A stretch of DNA of 64,000 nt from Rhizophlyctis rosea. Lineage: Eukaryota; Chytridiomycota; Chytridiomycetes; Rhizophlyctidales; Rhizophlyctidaceae. Location of the stretch: assembly GCA_027596075.1 (NCBI GenBank), contig JADGJC010000006.1:124001-188000 (forward strand), read 5' to 3'. The notes under the pieces are model-generated. The model was not told where the DNA came from, made no database searches, and was given only the letters and a program-made list of their open reading frames with translations. Made by a program: the position numbers and the translations under genes. The first letter of the stretch is position 1; each line of letters begins with the position of its first letter. Shown one piece after another: positions 60,701-64,000 of the stretch.

Positions 60701-63078
60701 CGGAATGGTCGGAGTTGCCTTGGGTTGATCTGCCGCGGCATTGGGAAGAGACACGGCATTGGTTGTTGGCGCCAACGTCAAGGGGACTGGAGACTATTGC
60801 GCGGTTGTTCTTTTTGATGGTTTTGGGCGGTTGGATTGCTTTCGTCATCGGTTTTGCAAGGGTCAACCTGTGGCCACCGGATACAATGCAGGAGGATGGG
60901 GCGGATACGATCGTAACTGCAACAGTCTACGATGCCTTCGCGATATCAACGGCGCTTGCTGCTTTCGGATGGGTCACCAGGTTGATCTTGCGCTGGGTAT
61001 CATTCGGTGTCGGCGGAACGGTCGCATCCTTGATTGCACTTTCTCTGGCCGGAAGTGCGGTATTTGGTGCTGGGCGACGAGTGGCGGACTCGGCAATAGT
61101 ATCAACTATCGCAGGAGCCATATTTGTGTTGCTGGGAATAGTAATGTTACTCGTCATTTTGCTCCACCGTCGAGATGTACTCATTCCAACACGCGGAATT
61201 GGGGCAGTAGCTTTGAGGAGCATAGCATTCATAGCAGTATTGGGATGGGGATTATACGTTGGCGGATTTGCCATCAACACCGGTCATGTCGGCGGCGGGC
61301 TGGATCCATTCGTGGGTTATCTACTTTGCACTATCCCGGGAGCCATTGCAGCCGCGGGCATAGCGTATGAGGTGTTCATTCCGTTCTACGACCATTGGTC
61401 AGACACTGTCGAACTGCAACGTGCGCTGGCACAATGGAAAGTATCGACGGCTGCAGCAGCAGAAAGACGTCTATCCAACCTTAATCGCCAAAGATTGCTA
61501 AGACTCGTTCGTAAGAAGCAGCCAGAGCGGGAAGCACACACAGAGGCATCAGCAACAGAGGTTCCAGTAGAGGAAGGAGAGGAACAAGGGGAAGAGAAAG
61601 CGGCAGCAGATGATGATGACACTTCATCGGAAGTAGGAAGACCTCCATTGATACGTCCTACCATACCATTACTTCCCGAACCTTCCCATCCAATCCGTTT
61701 GCCTAACATTTTCTTTGCTGCTGTTGCAATCATTGTAGCCGGCATTCCATCCGTCATTCTATCTCCACATCTCCATGACAGTGATGTAGCTTTTGCCACC
61801 GCAACCCCAACCGCAACCCCTATCGTACTCAGTAGAAGGTTATGGGTCGATGGGAATGCAGATGTAGAAAGTTTGGTAGAGACTGTAGTGAATAGTCTCG
61901 ACAGCGAACAAAGCTGGGATGCAACAGGCTGTCACGACACCGGATGCTGGCAAGCACTACCCGACACTTCCGCCCTCCTCCAACCAACCCGCACAACACC
62001 CCTCAACCGCCGCCAAGCAATAGAAACAATCCTCCCACTCCTAACCTCCGCCCCCGAATCCTCAACAACCGCCACACTCGAAACAACCGAACCCGCCACC
62101 CCACAACCAACGCACAAGCTCGCATTATCCTACACGTTGCAATTCATCGGGTCCATCCTGATGATCTTCGCGAACGGAGCGTACATTATTGCTATTGAGT
62201 GTTGTGCGGCTCGGAGTGATGTTTTAATCGATGTGGAGAAGGTTTTGAGGGAGGATGAGGAGGGTGATGGGAAGGTTGTGGGGGATGTGGAGGAGGAGGG
62301 AAGTGTGACGGAAAGTGAGGGGAGTGAAGGACGGGGTCCTCGTGTTATATCTGCGGAGGCGTCTAGTGCTATGATGGATGTTCCCGCTACTACGGAACCA
62401 CAACCCACACTTCCTCATGGCGTTATTGCGAACGAAGAGGCAGCTCTATCACTGCATAAAACTCCTTCTGCAGTTAGTAGCACAAGTAGCAGCGGGGAAG
62501 AAACAGAAGCTCATAAAGCCCCACGTCAAACCCAAAAAGCAGCCAAAAAACTGCAAGATATCCGCAACCAAACCATAGGCCTAACACCAAACACAGAAAA
62601 GAACATGATCGCCGCCGTAAGATCCCTGCAAATGGCTCCCGACGTTCGTAAAATGCAGAAAGAAGCAACTTCATCCCATGGTGTTGTGTCCTCAGAACAG
62701 GATCTCGACTCCCAGGGTGAACAAAATGTAGTAACTTCGGATGAAGAGGAAGCGGTGACAATACCACGTTCACCAATATCGCCTCCACCCAAAGCGAAGG
62801 CAACAATTCGTAAAGATACAGCGGAGGTAGATATCGGATTGACACCAAATACGGAGAAGGGTATGATTGGGGCGATAAGGGCGTTGCAAACCATTCCGGA
62901 TGTTCGGAAGATGCAGGAGTGGGCTCGGTCTGGCGAGAGAGGAGGTGGATCAAGTATGCAGGCAGGAGGGGACGAATCTCAGGAGGAGGATGAGAGGTCA
63001 GCGGTGGGTTCGTCGGCGAGGTGGTTAAAGAAGAAGAATAATGGGAACAATGCGGAGTTTTCAATAGAAGAATTGTAG
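54785..63078 (+). CDS. Giant polytopic membrane protein with tandem four-helix repeats, no known family
   Basis: Seven exons (54785-54919, 55000-55180, 55242-55702, 55758-55970, 56035-57030, 57082-57201, 57259-63078) join in phase to 2641 aa; the last exon alone is 5.8 kb. The N-terminal 640 residues hold about 14 helices in two groups separated by a basic loop. An extracytosolic domain of about 240 residues follows, then a single helix and a charged linker. From about residue 935 eight degenerate copies of a four-helix unit run to residue about 2350. In each, helix 1 carries a GW-x4-G-x-G-like motif, helix 2 a GP or SxP turn, and helix 4 an IG-G/S start. The eighth copy is split by a long acidic loop plus extracytosolic segment. 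The tail is acidic, Ser-rich and cytosolic, with two 28-residue repeats. I estimate about 47 helices. No transporter, channel or receptor motif was recognised. Introns 1-6 all use GT-AG with good acceptors. Confidence 0.8.
57958..62210 (+). repeat. Eight degenerate tandem four-helix units inside the giant membrane protein
   Basis: Approximate unit starts are 57958, 58318, 58899, 59317, 59910, 60295, 60778 and 61195. Helix-1 cores line up as GGWVIFAIGGA, AGWIVLVSGMG, VMWMVFMGGFG, AGCGVYIAGIG, a weaker LTAYAIFVTAF, IAWLLFVVGAG, GGWIAFVIGFA and LGWGLYVGGFA. Helix-4 starts line up as LTGACVFAGG, LIGCALLWVS, ISGGFLFGLG, VGGAVVILSA, VAGAVWHALA, AIGSLMYIIF, IAGAIFVLLG and FIGSILMIFA. Unit length alternates between shorter (120-140 aa) and longer (160-200 aa), hinting at an ancestral eight-helix pair. 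Similarity is at protein level only. Confidence 0.72.
62575..62658 (+). repeat. C-terminal 28-residue motif, copy 1
   Basis: This 84-bp coding repeat begins IGLTPNTEKNMIAAVRSLQ and ends APDVRKMQ. It lies in the predicted cytosolic tail of the giant membrane protein, residues about 2475-2502. It shares 21 of 28 residues with copy 2, while the DNA has drifted mainly at third positions. Confidence 0.9.
62833..62916 (+). repeat. C-terminal 28-residue motif, copy 2
   Basis: This 84-bp coding repeat begins IGLTPNTEKGMIGAIRALQ and ends IPDVRKMQ, at residues about 2561-2588, exactly 86 residues after copy 1. The segments between and around the copies are unrelated low-complexity Ser/Glu sequence. 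The pattern suggests a short helical binding motif duplicated and kept by selection. Confidence 0.9.
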
Positions 63079-63310
63079 TACTTTCCCCCAACCCCCGTAT
63101 CTGCAAACAGCAACCCACACTTCTCGAAATACCAAGGCTCACTGTATTAGCAAGTTGTGTCACTGATCATGGGTATCATTAACAATATACTGTACATAAA
63201 ATTACAAATCTCAAAAAGAAACCATTACAAATGGGACTTTACCAAGGGTCAAACCTTCATCATCATCATCACGTCCCCACCACGCGTCCTCACATTCCCA
63301 CCACCCATCC

Positions 63311-64000
63311 TCACATTCCCTGCACCACACCCCCCTTCTCAATCTCCTCCACAAACGCCGCCGCAATCCCCTCCAAAGGCCACTTCTCAATCGTCGTCTT
63401 CACCAAACTCCCCACCCCACCACCCCCAGCACACATCGCAAAATCCAAGCCTGGATTATCGCTCTTCACCAAATTGGGTGCCCAGACGATGGCGAGGTTT
63501 TGCGCGTGCATGAGATTTGTGGTGGAGTGTTCGTGGACTTCGTGGAGGAGGTCGAAGAGGGCGATGAAGAGCATTTTGGCGGGGGCGGTGAGGAGGGGGA
63601 AGATGGTGGAGGATATGTAGGTTGCTTGGTCTTCTGGCGTGGTGCATTCTGTAAAATTACGGCGACATATGTTAGTGCGTGCTTGACCGTAATGCATGAT
63701 GATGTTCCGCACATACTTGATATTCCATTTATGATTTCGTACATCTTCCCCGGGAATAACTGTTGTTATGAAAAGTTAAGAAATCATTCCACAGCCCAGT
63801 CTCATAGCCAAGACACCCTCCACGTACTGCCTGTGGTAAATCCCGGAAATACATTTTCAGGAGCACACACGCAATATGAACATCCTCCACTGGTGATGAC
63901 ACCAGCGGACGTTCACCTTGATCGTATGCTTTCTTGGCAGCTTGAACGGCCCTGGAGGCAGGGGAACGTCGAAATATTCCTTCTGCATCCAGCCCTACAC
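63311..64000 (-). CDS. RhoGAP-domain protein, 3' part only (runs off the window)
   Basis: The C-terminal part of a Rho GTPase-activating protein is present; the 5' part lies beyond base 64000. Exons seen are 63828 to the window end, 63717-63759 and 63311-63648. The RhoGAP domain reads GLDAEGIFRRSPAS with the catalytic arginine finger, then VHIACVLLKMYFRDLPQA, LFPGKMYEIINGIS, FIALFDLLHEVHEHS and NLAIVWAPNLVKS. It finishes GVGSLVKTTIEKWPLEGIA, with only about 20 residues after the domain. Joining at 63717 and 63648 restores the frame across INGISK-CTTPEDQ. The substrate GTPase (Rho, Rac or Cdc42) cannot be told from this part. Confidence 0.92.

Overview
The window looks like nuclear DNA of an intron-rich, early-diverging fungus; a chytrid is my best guess. 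Every recognisable gene is eukaryotic. Most carry short spliceosomal introns (about 45-100 bp) with fungal-type GTAWGT donors. The set mixes opisthokont genes: PEX16, RTF2, XPD/RAD3, ALIX/Bro1, SBDS/SDO1, PCID2, NKAP, LTA4H and rabenosyn/VAC1. It also holds genes I would not expect in most Dikarya: a Rh-type ammonium transporter, a stand-alone CaMKII association domain, and an Fpg-type glycosylase. I see no rRNA, tRNA, CRISPR or recognisable transposon.

Layout. 1-12 kb: PEX16 (+), a PA/TM/RING-H2 ubiquitin ligase (+), RTF2 (-), a class I methyltransferase with a myristoylation-type start (+), the eIF5-mimic protein BZW (+), a CaMKII-AD protein (-), an unknown 182-aa protein (-). 13-25 kb: the 21-exon XPD/RAD3 helicase (-), head-to-head with an ALIX/Bro1 gene (+), then SDO1 (-), a macro-domain protein (-), and a cysteine-rich single-pass surface protein (+). 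25-37 kb: PCID2 (-), an Fpg glycosylase (+), an alpha/beta hydrolase (-), a large WD40 protein of unknown role (+), a p24 cargo receptor (-). 37-46 kb: Rh transporter (+), leukotriene-A4-hydrolase-like aminopeptidase (-), rabenosyn-5/VAC1 (+), an unknown membrane-anchored protein (-). 46-54 kb: NKAP (-), a small three-exon gene (+), cobalamin-independent methionine synthase (-), an ESCRT-III-like protein with a long C-terminal extension (+). 54.8-63.1 kb: one giant gene for a 2641-residue polytopic membrane protein. From 63.3 kb to the window end: the 3' part of a RhoGAP gene (-).

The genes do not form an operon or obvious cluster. Many neighbours are head-to-head and share short intergenic regions of about 210-490 bp (XPD/Bro1, macro/surface protein, PCID2/Fpg, hydrolase/WD40, LTA4H/VAC1, NKAP/small gene). 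Several belong to endomembrane traffic (Bro1, VAC1, p24, the ESCRT-III-like protein, the PA-RING ligase) and others to DNA repair or replication (XPD, RTF2, Fpg); I read this as coincidence.

The most novel item is the giant membrane protein. Its C-terminal two thirds are built from eight degenerate tandem copies of a four-helix unit, followed by two near-identical 28-residue motifs in the cytosolic tail. I recognise no family for it. Other points of note are a GC-AG intron inside the XPD helicase motif II region, extremely short exons (5, 8, 21 and 24 nt), and two introns that are in frame and stop-free, so that naive ORF calling reads through them.
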